From: Ilex aquifolium
Taxonomy: Eukaryota; Streptophyta; Magnoliopsida; Aquifoliales; Aquifoliaceae
DNA: 64,000 nt
NCBI GenBank assembly: GCA_951799425.1
Contig: OX637393.1
Coordinates: 18,557,744-18,621,743, forward strand
Direction: 5' to 3'
Shown: positions 1 through 10,956 of the stretch, piece after piece
Layout: every line of letters begins with the position of its first letter
Position numbering within the stretch: position 1 is the first letter of the stretch
Translations under genes and position numbers: made by a program
The notes under the pieces: generated by a model
What the model saw: the letters and a program-made list of their open reading frames with translations, nothing else
What the model was told of the DNA's origin: nothing
Database searches by the model: none

Positions 1-229
1 GCTTATATACACATTTCACAAACTACCTCTGGTGTGATGTGATGATTTATTGTCTTATGAATTGTCAAATTTACCCTTGGCCATATAAAAAATGTTTAAA
101 GTAGTAGTAGTAAACATCCTTTTAATATTAATTTAATTAAATTAAATGCTAATTAGATTAAATAGAATATTTCCTATAAAAAAAATGTATCAAACAAATT
201 TGGTGTTAATTTTAAAAAATAATATTAAT

Positions 230-900
230 TTGATAAAACTAAATATTAAATTCAAAAAATTGAATGTTAATTTTATAAAATTGAATGACCATTTGGTATG
301 ATTTGATGAAATTAAATGTTAATTTTGAATTAATTTGATGAAACTGAATATTGATTTGGTGCTAATTTGATAAAATTGAATATCAATTTGTTGATATTGA
401 ATATTAGTTTGCTGAAATAAAATGATAATTTTATAAAATTTAAGATCAATTTCACGTTAATTTGGTAAAATATTTAATTAATTTGATGAAATTTAATGCT
501 AATTTGATAAAATTGATAGTTAATTTGGTGTTGATTAGATCAAATTGAATATTAATTTGGTAGTTAATTTTACGAAGTTTAATGTGGTTTTGATAAAATT
601 GAATGTCAATTTGTGTTAATTTCATGAAATTGAATATTAATTTGTTATTAGTTTAATAAAATTGAATGTTAATTAGATGAATTGAATGTTAATTTGATGA
701 ATGCAAATGTTAATTTGGAAAAATTTAATGTTAATTTGATAAAATTTAATGTTAATTTGGTGCTAATTTTAGGAAATTGAATATTAATTTGCTGTTAATT
801 TGATAAAATTAAATATTAATCAGATAAAATTGAATATTAATCAAACAAAATTATAGGTCAATTTGAAGTTAATTTAATAAAATTATAGATTATTTTTGTA
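230..900. repeat. Degenerate AT-rich tandem/minisatellite-like repeat
   Basis: The stretch is built from variants of a unit of about 30 bp, such as AATTTGATAAAATTGAATGT followed by TAATTTGGTG. Copies are diverged and period length drifts, so the array is old. No coding frame survives. The flanks (1-229 and 901-1139) are AT-rich sequence in which I recognise nothing. Confidence 0.6.
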
Positions 901-1147
901 TTAATTTGAGTAAAGGTAAGTAAGTAAAATGGGAGTTCTAGTAAGGGTAATTTAATAAAATTGTGTATTCTATTAGGGCACAAAAACTTACAGGAGTATG
1001 CAATGATATTTCAGAAACCAGAGGGAGTGTCAATGAAATATGACTTAAATCCAGGGGGCGTCAGTGAAATTTACCCATCTAATAATTATAAATCTAATAT
1101 AATTCCAAAATAGTTATTAAATTAAAGTTGAATCTTCAAATTACTCG

Positions 1148-1249
1148 AATTCGCGAATTTGGTCAACTGGGAGCGCGGATTCATAGACAATTCGCTCCAA
1201 AAGTGCGAATTCGCTCGTGGAGCGCCGGAGCACAACCTATTGTGCACAA
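1148..1249. other. Cluster of perfect palindromes in CpG-rich island
   Basis: Three perfect palindromes sit within about 100 bp of an otherwise AT-rich region: AATTCGCGAATT (1148-1159), GCGAATTCGC (1205-1214) and TTGTGCACAA (1240-1249). Further AATTCGC half-sites lie between them. The cluster resembles the palindrome arrays elsewhere in the window, but no LTR ends or clear TATA box can be assigned here. Confidence 0.4.
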
Positions 1250-1689
1250 ATTGTGCGACACAAGTTGTATGGAGAGTGGCCTCTAAAATATTTGCAACTT
1301 CCTTTAAGAGGTAATTAACTTTATATGAACTTTTGGGAGCCCGTTATTATGAAAGCAAGGAGAATGAATGGACATAAGAGGACTTGTTTATCAAGATGAG
1401 GGAGATTAACATTAATTCCATGTACTAGCATTCCCACTTATTTCTATGCGGATTGAAAAGATGACGAGAGATTCTTTGTGAGAAGGGAGGGTTAGGGTAA
1501 GAATTATCACCTTGTTAAGAGGGAGGTTGCCACAAAATTAAGGGTAAAAGGGAGCCTTTCAATTGGAAATTTGTTGGCGAGAAATGTAGCTTAAGTTGGG
1601 AAATAGTTATGGAGGTTTCCTGGGGAACGACATTCACTTCGACATTTGATTATTAAGAGTAAATATCATTTACATGTCAACAATTGGGA

Positions 1690-2000
1690 CACTAATCGGG
1701 TAGAAAGGAGAAGTGTTGTAAACGTGCAATACGGTGAACAAATAAAATAAAAGCAATCAATAACAAAAAACACGAAATTTACGTGGTTTGGCAAAACTTC
1801 TATCTACGTCCACGGGAGCAACTAATTTCACTCTATGAGAATCATAAAAGGCACTCATTTGAAAACCCCTTATCTCTGATAATCACTTAAACTAATCCCA
1901 AAAGGAGTGATAACCCAATATACCAAAGCGTTGCGCTCCACTTCGCAATGCTCTGCCCACTGACCCATTGTCTTTTGGGTCTAGTGGGTCGTTATCAAAG
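1690..2000. repeat. Dispersed-repeat-like sequence, unassigned
   Basis: The segment contains the phrase TTTACGTGGTTTGGC followed by CTACGTCCACGGGAG, which resembles a dispersed plant repeat whose family I cannot name with certainty. No coding frame or clear terminal repeats are visible. A library search would decide. The 300 bp upstream hold nothing recognisable. Confidence 0.3.
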
Positions 2001-2037
2001 TCCATGAAAGTTCATTTTTAAGAGGTTAAATAGATTC

Positions 2038-2758
2038 TTGCACAATGCCAAATATCTTGTGGGTAATGGGGAGAGAGTTAGATTCTGGGAGAATGTTTGG
2101 CTTGGAGGGTCTCCATTACCATCAAGGTCCTCTCGTCGCCCTCATACTTCTCATGTTTATCGTTCTTCCCTTTCTTCCATGATTCGTTATAGTTCTCATT
2201 CACATTCTTGTGACTTTTGTTTTCATCAAAATCTAGATGATAGAGATGTCTGGATATGGAATCACTTTCTCTCTATGCTTGAAAGTTCCCATTTGTCTCT
2301 TGAGGTAGTTGCTAGCAGATATAGGACTATTGACCCTTTAGGTGATTTTTCCTTGTAAATTTTTCTTGATTCTTTGGTTGATAATAATTCATACATAGTA
2401 TTTCTTCCCTCAGCGAGGATCTTGAAAGCTGAAGTGTCCATCAAAGTGCAAGTTTATGCATGGAATATTATGCATGATATGATTAATCTTGACGACATGC
2501 TTCAAAGGAGAAGACCTCATACTTGTTTTCCTCCAATCTATGTATCACCAACTCTTACATTGCCCTGTTGCTTTATCTTTATCGAACAAGGTGTTCAATG
2601 TCATAGGAGCAAGTTGGATGGCTCCTAGGTCCATCTCCTCTATTTTTGTTGACGCATTTAGTGATTTTGGTAGTAACAAAACAAAAGAATCACTTTATAG
2701 AACTGTGAATGCTTTGTCATTTTGTGGTTATGTTAGAAAATTACTTATTTATAATTGA
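2038..2758 (+). pseudogene. LINE (L1-type) ORF2 C-terminal fragment, broken
   Basis: The translation matches the end of plant L1-type ORF2, after the reverse transcriptase. It opens with a NGERVRFWENVWLGGSPL block. A zinc-binding (zf-RVT-like) block AWNIMHDMINLDDMLQRRRP follows, and then the HCPVALSLSNKVFNVIGASW region. The first frame has an in-frame stop at 2356-2358 and reopens at 2374. A frameshift near 2540 moves the match to the frame that ends at 2758. The endonuclease and RT core are missing, so this is a dead 3' remnant. It has no promoter or poly(A) tail that I can see. Confidence 0.8.
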
Positions 2759-2769
2759 CTAATTCCAGG

Positions 2770-3700
2770 TCATAATGCTTCAAATTCAAGATCCGAAAGC
2801 TAGAAGAAAAAAAGAGTTTAAGCTTCAAAGCCATATCATGAAGACCTCCCTTGAGCCTTCAAAGGATAGGAAAGGTAATGACCTAGATACGTCTTAAGCA
2901 ACAAATCCTTGGTGCTCAATGGGGAAAGTTTTTGTTTGGTTTTTGACTTAAAGACCATTAGGGACCGCTCTCTGCTCGCTTGCTTTTGGCTATAGCAGTA
3001 TGTGAACACTTTTGGAAAAAATCAAAGAAGGCTGAATAAGTTGGCTGTGAAGATTGGTCACTTGGCAGCTCGTTGGCTGCTCGAGCAACCTACAGATGGC
3101 ACGAGTGGTCCCTTTCTTTTCTTCATTCAAGTGATGTCCGCACTTTGACCGTTTTCTAACGTCTTGAGTGATCTCTCATGAATTTTAGTTTTCTGGGCCG
3201 ATAAATAGGGCAAACCAGTCTAACCTAAGGTAGCACTCATTAAGCATAAAATTTGCCTCATGTATCTTTAGAAAACCAAGAACAAACATAGATCCCTAAG
3301 ATCCAAAGGCCAATCCTATTTGATCCTTTAATTCAACTTCACACCTTCAAGAAAAAAATCTTATGGTGAACCACTAAAACCCACATAAGTTGTGTGCATA
3401 CTGAGAATCATGGCAGTCGTCCTTGAAGATTGCTCAAGACCTAGACGGACCATTGCGGTGATTGCATCCAAGTGAAACTAATTCTCAAGACTTTTGTGGC
3501 TGTATTTGGATGATAGATTAAAAAGAGAGAGTATCTAACCATGGGTATATTGGATGAGGTATAAGACTTATGCCCTTGTAATCAATTTTGGGAATAGTAG
3601 ATTAGGTTAGGTGACCCGAGATCAATTCCGTGATTTTTCCCGAAAATAAATTGCTTGTGTTACGGAGTGTTGATTTATTACTTTATGTTATGATGTTATC
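2770..3700 (+). mobile_element. Probable LTR remnant of a SIRE/Maximus-like copia element
   Basis: The sequence precedes a SIRE-like gag remnant and has LTR-like features: a TATA-like GATAAATAGGGC at about 3199 and a 3' part reading GATCAATTCCGTGATTTTTC. Neither LTR end nor a primer-binding site is preserved, so limits are approximate. 3700-3984 holds nothing I recognise. Confidence 0.4.
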
Positions 3701-4205
3701 ACACATACACATGCAATAGCGCACACAATGTGTTTGATGAATTGACTCATTAATTGTCATATTCAATATCTTCATCAATTTTGTTATTGTGGTGGTTGGC
3801 TTGTTTAGAGGGATACGATTGGAGGATTGGATTGTTGTTGAGCATTGACACATCTTTCATCCATTCATCGATTATGGGTTTATTCTAAAGATAAAGGGGG
3901 TTCAAAGAACTTAATTAACAAACTAATTCACTAATTTGGTAATTGTGATTAATAAGTTTTAAAATTAGTGATTGTTCGAGGTCTCCTCAAGTGAGGATGA
4001 AACTAAGATTGTTGAGGACATTCATGATGCAAATGACCAAATGTATGAAAAATGCCTCTAACAAAATAAGAAAGTGTGAGGCTCAATTCGAGAGAAGAAT
4101 AAAGCACTTCATGAGGACTTGGTGAAGTCCAAAGCTCAAATTTATGGGCTTAAAGAGTAGAATAAGTCCTGAAGGGACAAGATGAGTTTCCTTGAAATAG
4201 AGTGT

Positions 4206-4333
4206 CATGGGCTTATCGAGTAAAAGAAGAGTCTTGAGTTTAAGCTGATCAAACTAGATAGAGACCATTCATGGGCTTGTCGAGTCAAAAGAAGAGTCTT
4301 GAGTTTAAGTTGATCAACTTAGATAGAGACCAT
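4206..4333 (+). repeat. 64-bp tandem duplication in gag remnant
   Basis: Two adjacent diverged copies of a 64-bp unit start at 4206 and 4270. Both begin CATGGGCTT and end with AGATAGAGACCATT. The duplication lies in the coiled-coil-coding part of the gag remnant. Confidence 0.75.
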
Positions 4334-4885
4334 TAAGAATCGAATGAACTCTCCCGGATAATTCTCTAGGTTCAGAGAAATTGGAGAAAATGTTGTGGAA
4401 AAGTGAAGGTGACAAAAAAGATCTAGGATACACATATGGGCACACCACCACCACTCCTTCCAAGACCGTGTTTGTTAAGGGTAAAGTAAACCCTTAAACC
4501 CCAAGTGAACAACAGTCCGCCTAAGGCTAAAAATGGTAACAAGAGTCAAAACATAAAGAATGTTGTCGTAAAGGAACCTTATGCCAAATAATTAATTTGT
4601 TTCACATATGGTAAACATAATCACTATAGTACGCATTGCATCTATTCTAAAGAAGTCATGTACAAGAAACTCATCCACCTAGCAACCCAGTCAAAAGCCT
4701 TAAATAACTAAGTATTGAATCTTACCAAACTTATGGGTAGGTCTAGTGAGCCCAAGCCTAGAAATGTTTCACCACCTAAAGGCTCACTAGCTAGGTTGAA
4801 GAAGACTATATCAACTCCAAAGATTAAGATTGACTTGGAGACATCTAGAGAGAAGAGAGTAAATCTTCCACACATTCCTCGTGCT

Positions 4886-5004
4886 TTTATTTTTTGGGGA
4901 GGATCAGGCACTATTATAGTGTAAAGGAACGACGAGGTTTGAACCCGCGACCTTAAGGTCCAACAATGGAGGTGGTGATAATTAGACCAATCGCCACCCT
5001 CCTC
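4886..5004 (-). mobile_element. tRNA-derived SINE with 13-bp target-site duplication
   Basis: On the minus strand the element starts GAGGAGGGTGGCGATTGG. It has an A-box-like TGGCGATTGG (4987-4996) and a B-box GGTTCAAACCT (4936-4946) about 40 bp apart, the pol III promoter layout of tRNA-derived SINEs. The 3' end is a short A-rich tail (CCCCAAAAAATAAA on the minus strand). It is flanked by CATTCCTCGTGCT (4873-4885) and CATTCCTCATGCT (5005-5017), a 13-bp duplication with one mismatch. At about 119 bp it is short for a plant SINE. It sits inside the copia gag remnant. No cloverleaf is preserved, so it is not a tRNA gene. Confidence 0.8.
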
Positions 5005-5099
5005 CATTCCTCATGCTAACTTGAGAAATAGGCATGTAAAACAAGTTTGGGTTTGAAGTAAGGATTTTGAGAGACTCACTTCCTTGGTTATATTAAAAT

Positions 5100-6830
5100 C
5101 ATAGTTTTAAAACTCAGCCCGAACATCAACCCGGCAAAGGGACCGGGTCAATGGGTCACTGGTTCAACCGTTGTATCACTGGTCGGACTGGTAATATAAT
5201 AAAAAATTAAAAAATAATTATAAATACTAATAAATAGGCTAAAAAATCACAATAACTATAAAAATAACATCAAACATGTAAAGTTAAGTAGAGAAAAATC
5301 ATCAAACATGTATCCAATTTCAATGTATTCAATTTTCAATACAACTTGTAAAGTTAAGTAGAGAAAAATACCTCTATTGAAGTTCAACTGAATTCAAGGC
5401 TCCAAATCTAAGTCCAACTCTTCAACAATGCATCAATCTAAGCATAATCCATGTAATTTCTTCAAAGTTCAAACTTCAAATTCAAACTGTAGTAAGCAAG
5501 ACACATAAAAACAAAACGAAGCACATGAGCATAACATAAGGACTCAAATAAATGAAACTGAAAATAAACTATTCAACCACCGCCTAGTTCCACTTGAATA
5601 TACAAATATTACCACTATTATCAATTAAGTGATTAACTAATCTACAACCCAATTATATATAATGAACAATAAGAATCCCAAACAAGCCACAAGTTCAATA
5701 CCACAATTCATAATGCTCTTACTGCAATAAACAATCCACAAGTTCACAATCTTGCAGCTTATTTTAAAAGATAATAGCTTATACAAATCAAATTGCATCA
5801 CAGCTAGTAAAATAATCAAACACTTAATTCAGAATTCTGCAAATCAAATAGATACAAATTAAGAGCATTAGGGACCAAATAGACATATTTGATTAATAGA
5901 GATCGTCTTTCTCTTTCCAAATGAGATCTCTCAACAAATAGAAATTATATATGATTACTACTTGATGCCTTATCTCGTCTTTACAAATGTCCCAACCTAA
6001 GTGATGAAGAACTTTCCCAGAAAGATAGAGCCACCGGCTGCCTTGACTCGGGTCAATCAGAAACCACTACTAAATTTTCCAGGAAAATAAGAAAAAGGAA
6101 AAAGTGAGAGAGATAGAGAGTGTTTTCTATGGTGGACTCAATAGTCAAGGCATCCACACCACGTTCGCACTAAATTAAATTAGAAGAAACCTAAAGTCTT
6201 TTTCACAAACTACCACATCACTAATATTTTAATTTCTTCAGTCTAGCTAAAAGAGGTTGATGATTCGTGGCAATTGCAGCACAATATATAGGAAAAAGCA
6301 GCAAAACGTTGGTCAACCTTGCTGCTCGATGCGAGTCGATGATGGTCAGTCGGTGGAGGACTCGATGGTCACTCGGTGGAGTCTGATCTGATGGATGGAG
6401 GACACGATTAGACCACTGGTGCTGGCTGGAGGGTGGACTGGAGTCGATGCTGCCTGCGTGCTGTTGGAGGCTGGACTGGGTCGCTGGAGTCGCTGCAGCG
6501 CTGCCTGCTGGGGGTGGAGGCTGGAATCGCTGGCGGGAGGCAGCCGCTGATCTGGTCTCGTCCGTCTGACGCGATTTAGGGCAAAACAAAAGTACAAAAA
6601 CACAAAATGTCCAAAAAGTGCATAAAAATTGAGATTTATACCATTTTATTTAAACCGCCTGGTTTGAATTAATTCGTCCGGTTCGCACGGATTTACCGAT
6701 TTTTTACCGGTTTAACGGTTTGATCCCGGTTTTCATGCACAAACAATCTTTTGCTCGAATCGGCCTGGTTTAAACACTGGTTCACTGAGTCAACCCGTCG
6801 GGCCGAGTCGGGCCGAATTTTAAAACGCTG
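5100..6830. mobile_element. Non-autonomous hAT-like DNA transposon, 1.73 kb
   Basis: The left end reads CATAGTTTTAAAACTCAGCC and the reverse complement of the right end reads CAGCGTTTTAAAATTCGGCC. These are imperfect terminal inverted repeats starting with CA. Both ends are flanked by the 8-bp duplication ATTAAAAT (5092-5099 and 6831-6838), the length expected for hAT. Subterminal zones are rich in CCGGTTT and GGGTCAA motifs. No transposase frame is visible. The longest internal frame (6221-6589, minus) is a proline/serine/glutamine-rich low-complexity stretch. The element was probably moved by a transposase supplied elsewhere. It interrupts the SIRE-like copia remnant. Confidence 0.8.
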
Positions 6831-7099
6831 ATTAAAATCCATAGGACTATCGAGATAGTTGAATCACCTGAGAAGTAGGTGAGGTTAGGGTGTGAACCTA
6901 TATGCACATGCATGCATTGCATCTTATGTTCGAGGTCATGCATTGTAAATATTATTTATTGACTTTTCTTTTCATAAATTGAAAAATACCAAAAAAAAAA
7001 AAAAATTCAAAAAGAGTTTTGATGTTTAGTTGGGCATTCTTGTAGGACTTACTCTTTTAGTTGCTTTGTTTTTCTTTGTTATTGCATGTTATGCTTTGT

Positions 7100-7324
7100 T
7101 TTTATTTATGTTGTAAGAGTTTTTATTTTCTATATTGGACATAAGTTAATTAGTGTAGTATAATATTGTCATTATCCTAATATTACTCAATTATAAATAA
7201 GAGAGCGTAGGGCAACCTAGCCCACACAACTCATTATTCCACTCAATCTCTTTCTCTCTGTCTCCCTTCTTCTTTCTCTCATAAACCCTAACATGAACTT
7301 TACCATTTAACTTGATATCAGAAC
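7100..7324 (+). mobile_element. Copia 5' LTR end and degenerate primer-binding site
   Basis: A TATA-like TTATAAATAAGAG (about 7189) is followed by a pyrimidine-rich leader (CTCTTTCTCTCTGTCTCCC) and then by TTGATATCAGAAC at 7312-7324. The last is the tRNA-Met primer-binding motif TTGGTATCAGAGC with two G-to-A changes. The LTR start is not defined. 6840-7100 is sequence of unknown nature, and 7325-7850 contains no recognisable gag. Confidence 0.55.
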
Positions 7325-7849
7325 AAATGTTTTAGCAAATAATCACAAGAAACAATATAGTACAAACCATCTGGAGGATTTCGGTGTGCTAACATCATCG
7401 CTAGGATAGTGACATCATGCTGACATCAATAATTTCTGGCAACTACAACCCTAGCTGACTCAAATTTGTGCCCTGATAATCATGGTGATTTTTGCATAAT
7501 TTTTTAGGTCATCTAAATGGTTTTTTGAATGTTTTCTTGGATTTTTTTATTTCAACTGTGATCTCTTTACAAGGAGTCTTCAGGAGCTTTTCAATGCTTG
7601 ATCCCATGATAGAGAGGTATGACTAACATTCCAGTGGGAGTTTGTGCTTAACCCATTGAGATTTGGGTCAATTTTTGGTGGTTGTCAGCATCCTCTAGAT
7701 TGTTGTCCAGGCCTTCACAAGTACTGGGTGTGATATTTTCTTGCTTCTAGGTGTGTTTTCTAGGCAAGATTCACGGTGGGCAGCCTCCTCTTGATTGTTT
7801 TTAGACCCGATTAGTTTGGGGCATAAGCAAAATGGACTTTACTATTTGG

Positions 7850-8825
7850 AGTCCAAAGCAACAGTTCATGCCTTGTGTGCTACCGTGTCTCCCTTCTAGT
7901 AGCATTTTTGATTGGTTCATTATTCATTACAAAAGCTTCATTAAGTCTACAAAAGCTTCATTAAGTCATTCCTAGTTTGAGTTATGTTGTGTTAAAATGT
8001 GAAACTTGTCAATTAGGCAAGCATCATCGTAGTTCTTTTTTTACTAATAGTCCGAGTTGTCAGTTAGTCCTTTTACTATTGCTCACTTTGACATTTTGGG
8101 TCGTTTAAGAATAAAAATTATTTTTGAATTTCATTATTTTGGGATCTTTGTTAATGATTATTCTCATATGATTGAATTGTTTTTTATGAAGGATCGTTCT
8201 AAATTGCCTAAAATTTTTCTTACGTTCTATGATGAATTAATAAACGTATTAAAATATTTCATTCTAATAATACTCTTGAGTATGTACAATCTTTTATGCA
8301 TACATTTTGTATTGATCAAGGTATCATTCATCAAACTACATGTCCACATACATCCCAGCAAAATAGTGTTGTATAACACAAACATCGTCATTTATTAGGT
8401 GTTGTTCCTACCCCCATGTTTAAAATACATGTACACAAGCCTTATTAGGCAGCGTTCTCTCACTGCAATCTATCTTATTAATCAGATGTTTTTCCGCATC
8501 TTAAGTAACAAATCTCCATTCTCCTTGGTCTATCATGATATATCATCCTTTGGTCTGACTTCTTATGTCTTTCGTTGTGTTGCATTTCTTTACCTTGTTG
8601 GTTCGAGTTGAAATAAACTTTCACCTTGCTCAGTTAAATATGTCTTTTGCGATACTCTCGTACTCAAAAAGGTTATCGTTGTTCCTCTTGCTATTATTTT
8701 GTCAGTGCTGATGTCACTTAAAAGTCATCTATTTTCTACTTCAGGAATTATTCTTTTCCCAGATTTAATCTCTACTAATCAAGAGGAGCTCATGTTGTCA
8801 CTTGTACCAGATTATGAGATCAACT
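7850..8825 (+). pseudogene. Copia pol remnant: pre-integrase and integrase
   Basis: Conceptual translation gives the GAG-pre-integrase signature CETCQLGKHHRSSF near 8000. It then gives the integrase core (FVNDYSHMIELFFMKDRSKL near 8150 and IDQGIIHQTTCPHTSQQNSV near 8310-8370) and the post-core FSLVYHDISSFGLTSYVFRC block near 8520. Several frames are needed and stops are common. Protease, RT and RNase H are absent, so the copy is dead. It ends abruptly at about 8825, where unrelated sequence beginning TGTCACACCCC starts. Confidence 0.75.
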
Positions 8826-9779
8826 TGTCACACCCCAGTTCTCCTAGGCATGTAACTTATAACTCCCCGTATCACACAAGCACGTTATATGATAACAAAA
8901 GTACGTCGTGTTACAACTCGACCCATTCCCCACACCAAACACAAGTGTTAATGGTAAATAACTTGGAAACATAATGATAATCTAACAATCTTTACACACT
9001 TTTTACAAAACATTTATCAAACTCTACTTATTACAATACAAAAGTTCAGGCTATTGATCCCAAGTCAATATAAACCAAAACATGCAGTTCAGACTTATAC
9101 TTTATTCCCCATTACCCGTACCTGTCTGAAAAAGAAATAAGTAGCGTAGGATGATCGACAATTCCAAAAACACAAGTTTGAAAATAAGTTACTTTGTTGT
9201 GCTTTGATTCGAATTTTAGCCTATTCATCGTAAAATCAAAGTTGAAGTGCATTACTGTAAGTCATATTAAGGGATTGAGAACTTAGTAGTTATAAGTCTT
9301 AGAGCATAATCTTGAAACTAATTCTATTTCACCCTTGTGTGCTTCAATGGTGTTGATATTTGGAAAATTCATAAAACTAAGTACACGCTTAACCAATCAC
9401 CTTTATTGATTAAAAGTCTTGCTTGCTTGAGTTATTAATGACCTTACATAACTTTAACTGTTGGTGACAAGTGAACACATAGCTTACGATTAATAAAGCC
9501 CCAAATCCCGTACAAAGATGTCAAAGAACTAAATGTGAGAAAAGAGTCAGATGTGACCAAAATTAAAAAGTAAAGGCATATATAGAATGGTTAGTATCAA
9601 GAACACTTGAATTGTTGAAAGTACTATATGCTTGTTGTAAATGTTCACTAGTAAAGCTCAAAAATCTATGTTACACACATGATAGAAGCATAATTTGTAA
9701 AGTACGAAGTGTCCAAAAAAACAAAGATGCAAAGTATGAATGTCATAATGAGTATAAGGGATGTAAAAAGAGGGGGAGT
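8826..9779. other. Unassigned segment, possibly LTR-derived
   Basis: The segment starts TGTCACACCCC, which resembles the minus-strand end of gypsy LTRs of the TGTAACACCCC type seen elsewhere here. No matching end or target-site duplication was found. It holds no convincing coding sequence. The two short overlapping frames at 9612-10020 look fortuitous. Confidence 0.25.
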
Positions 9780-10276
9780 GTCAAAAAAGAGGATAAAAAT
9801 AACTCCTAATTCCAAAGTCTCCACCTCCCAAAGTCTACTCCTCACCCTAGGACAATTCAGTCAATACACCCCGATTAACCACCATTCTATTCCATCATTA
9901 GACTTAATTCTAAGTGAAATTGAGAACTCACCCTCTATTGACTCCTCTACTTTGACAGTCCTTTCATCCCATGTAATCGCAATACCACCAAACCTACCAA
10001 CAAACGGCAACCAAACCTAATTCCTATATCTAGAACCCCACACACTCTTAATCAAATTCCAAGTAATCGCAATACCACCAGACCTACCAACAAATGGCAA
10101 CCAAACCCAATTCCTATATCTAGAAGCCCACAAACTCTTAATCAAATTCCTATAAACCTTTTCCTTCATGGACTCTTGCAAAATAACCACGCCTAGCCCT
10201 ACTTGCATCAACCCATAATTGAACTCCTTTTACTATGTGATCCAAGGCCCCTCACATTCCAACTAACTAGTTTCAT
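9780..10276 (-). pseudogene. LINE ORF2 endonuclease N-terminus, with in-frame duplication
   Basis: The minus strand from an ATG at 10276 encodes MKLVSWNVRGLGSHSKRS, the start of the apurinic endonuclease domain of plant L1-type ORF2, which nicks target DNA. After a stop at 10208 a shifted frame carries the NLIKSLWASRYRNWVWLP and GRSGGIAITW blocks. The sequence then runs on through DGIEWWLIGVY to about 9780. The middle of the domain is present twice in tandem. RT is missing. LINE copies normally lose the 5' end, so keeping the 5' end while lacking the 3' end is unusual and points to later deletion. Confidence 0.75.
9973..10152 (-). repeat. 90-bp (30-codon) tandem duplication in LINE endonuclease
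   Basis: Two units, 9973-10062 and 10063-10152, each start GTAATCGCAATACCACC on the plus strand and differ at only a few bases. The period is exactly 90 bp, so the duplicated endonuclease segment stays in frame. Confidence 0.85.
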
Positions 10277-10683
10277 ATTGTTCGAATGTATGAGTGGCAT
10301 CCATGCAATAACTATATACCAAGAAGGGTATGTTAGTCTATATATTATATATATATATATATATCTATCTAATAAAGTAGAGCGAAGTTTGAATCCAAAA
10401 GACAAAGAGAGGTCCAGATTGTTTTGAGACAAAATCTAAAAGACAAAGAGAGGTCCAGATCGTTTTGAAACAAAAGACGGTTCAGATCATCTCAAAAATT
10501 TTGATCCAATGGTCTACGATTAGTCCTAAATTTTTTTTTCCCGCCCATGAAGAAACCTATCTCTCGCCAGTCTCTCTCTCACGCCTCTCTCTCTCTCCAA
10601 TTCTAAAGTTTTATCTCTCACACGCCTCTATCTCTTACTCTCTCTCAAAATCCTCTCCACCTCCTTTCGGTTCTACGCCGTCG

Positions 10684-10956
10684 CCACCGATGAGTTAAAA
10701 TTCATCGCCGTCGATCCCTTCACTGCCAGGGACAGCGAGATCTCCGCCGGCTCCGCGAGCTACACCGCCGTCGACTTTATCTCCACCGTCGGGTGGGTCA
10801 TCGGGAATATCTACTGGGGTAGTGGTGGGTATAGCTATTGGTGGTGTTGTGATTCTAGCTGTGTTGAGTTTGTTGCTCATATGTTGTAAGAAGAAAAGGC
10901 GAAGAGACCATAGACATGGGGATTACTATGTTCCTCCACCTTCTGGACCCAAAGGT
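10684..10956 (+). pseudogene. Captured PERK-like receptor kinase fragment (ectodomain end and TM)
   Basis: The frame encodes a Ser/Pro-rich segment (PPSTLSPPSGGSSG) and a transmembrane helix (VVVGIAIGGVVILAVLSLLL). A basic stop-transfer stretch (CCKKKRRRDHRHG) and a YYVPPPSGPKG juxtamembrane segment follow. This is the order found in proline-rich extensin-like receptor kinases, which are plasma-membrane and cell-wall-associated. After CCCAAAG the sequence continues GTGAGATC, a plausible 5' splice site, so the capture was from genomic DNA. No kinase domain follows, and a stop codon lies just after the first Met. The fragment could give a chimeric transcript but not a kinase. Family assignment is from motif order, not from a search. 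Confidence 0.65.

Larger units (their letters stand above)
3985..5090 (+). pseudogene. SIRE-like copia gag remnant with damaged zinc knuckle
   Basis: A broken frame first encodes a charged, coiled-coil-like segment (ALHEDLVKSKAQIYGLKE, 4098-4160). At 4598-4639 follows a CCHC zinc knuckle in which the second cysteine reads tyrosine (CFTYGKHNHYSTHC). Frame stops are frequent. The knuckle normally binds retrotransposon RNA in the Gag particle. The remnant is split by a SINE at 4886-5004, after which an RHVKQVWV-like segment typical of copia polyproteins appears, and an hAT-like element starts at 5100. The SIRE assignment rests on the coiled coil plus single-knuckle layout and is moderate. Confidence 0.6.

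Noticed and set aside
4886-5004. tRNA gene on the minus strand
   Set aside because: Only A and B boxes are present; there is no cloverleaf, and a target-site duplication shows a SINE.
6221-6589. 122-codon Ser/Pro/Gln-rich frame on the minus strand
   Set aside because: Low-complexity sequence inside the hAT-like element, without transposase motifs.
8826-8917. Short LTR insertion TGTCACACCCC...GTGTTACA
   Set aside because: The flanking bases (CAACT against ACTCG) do not form a duplication, so no element could be defined.
10684-10956. Start of a functional PERK gene
   Set aside because: Stop codon after the first Met, no kinase domain downstream, and the fragment is bounded by Helitron ends.
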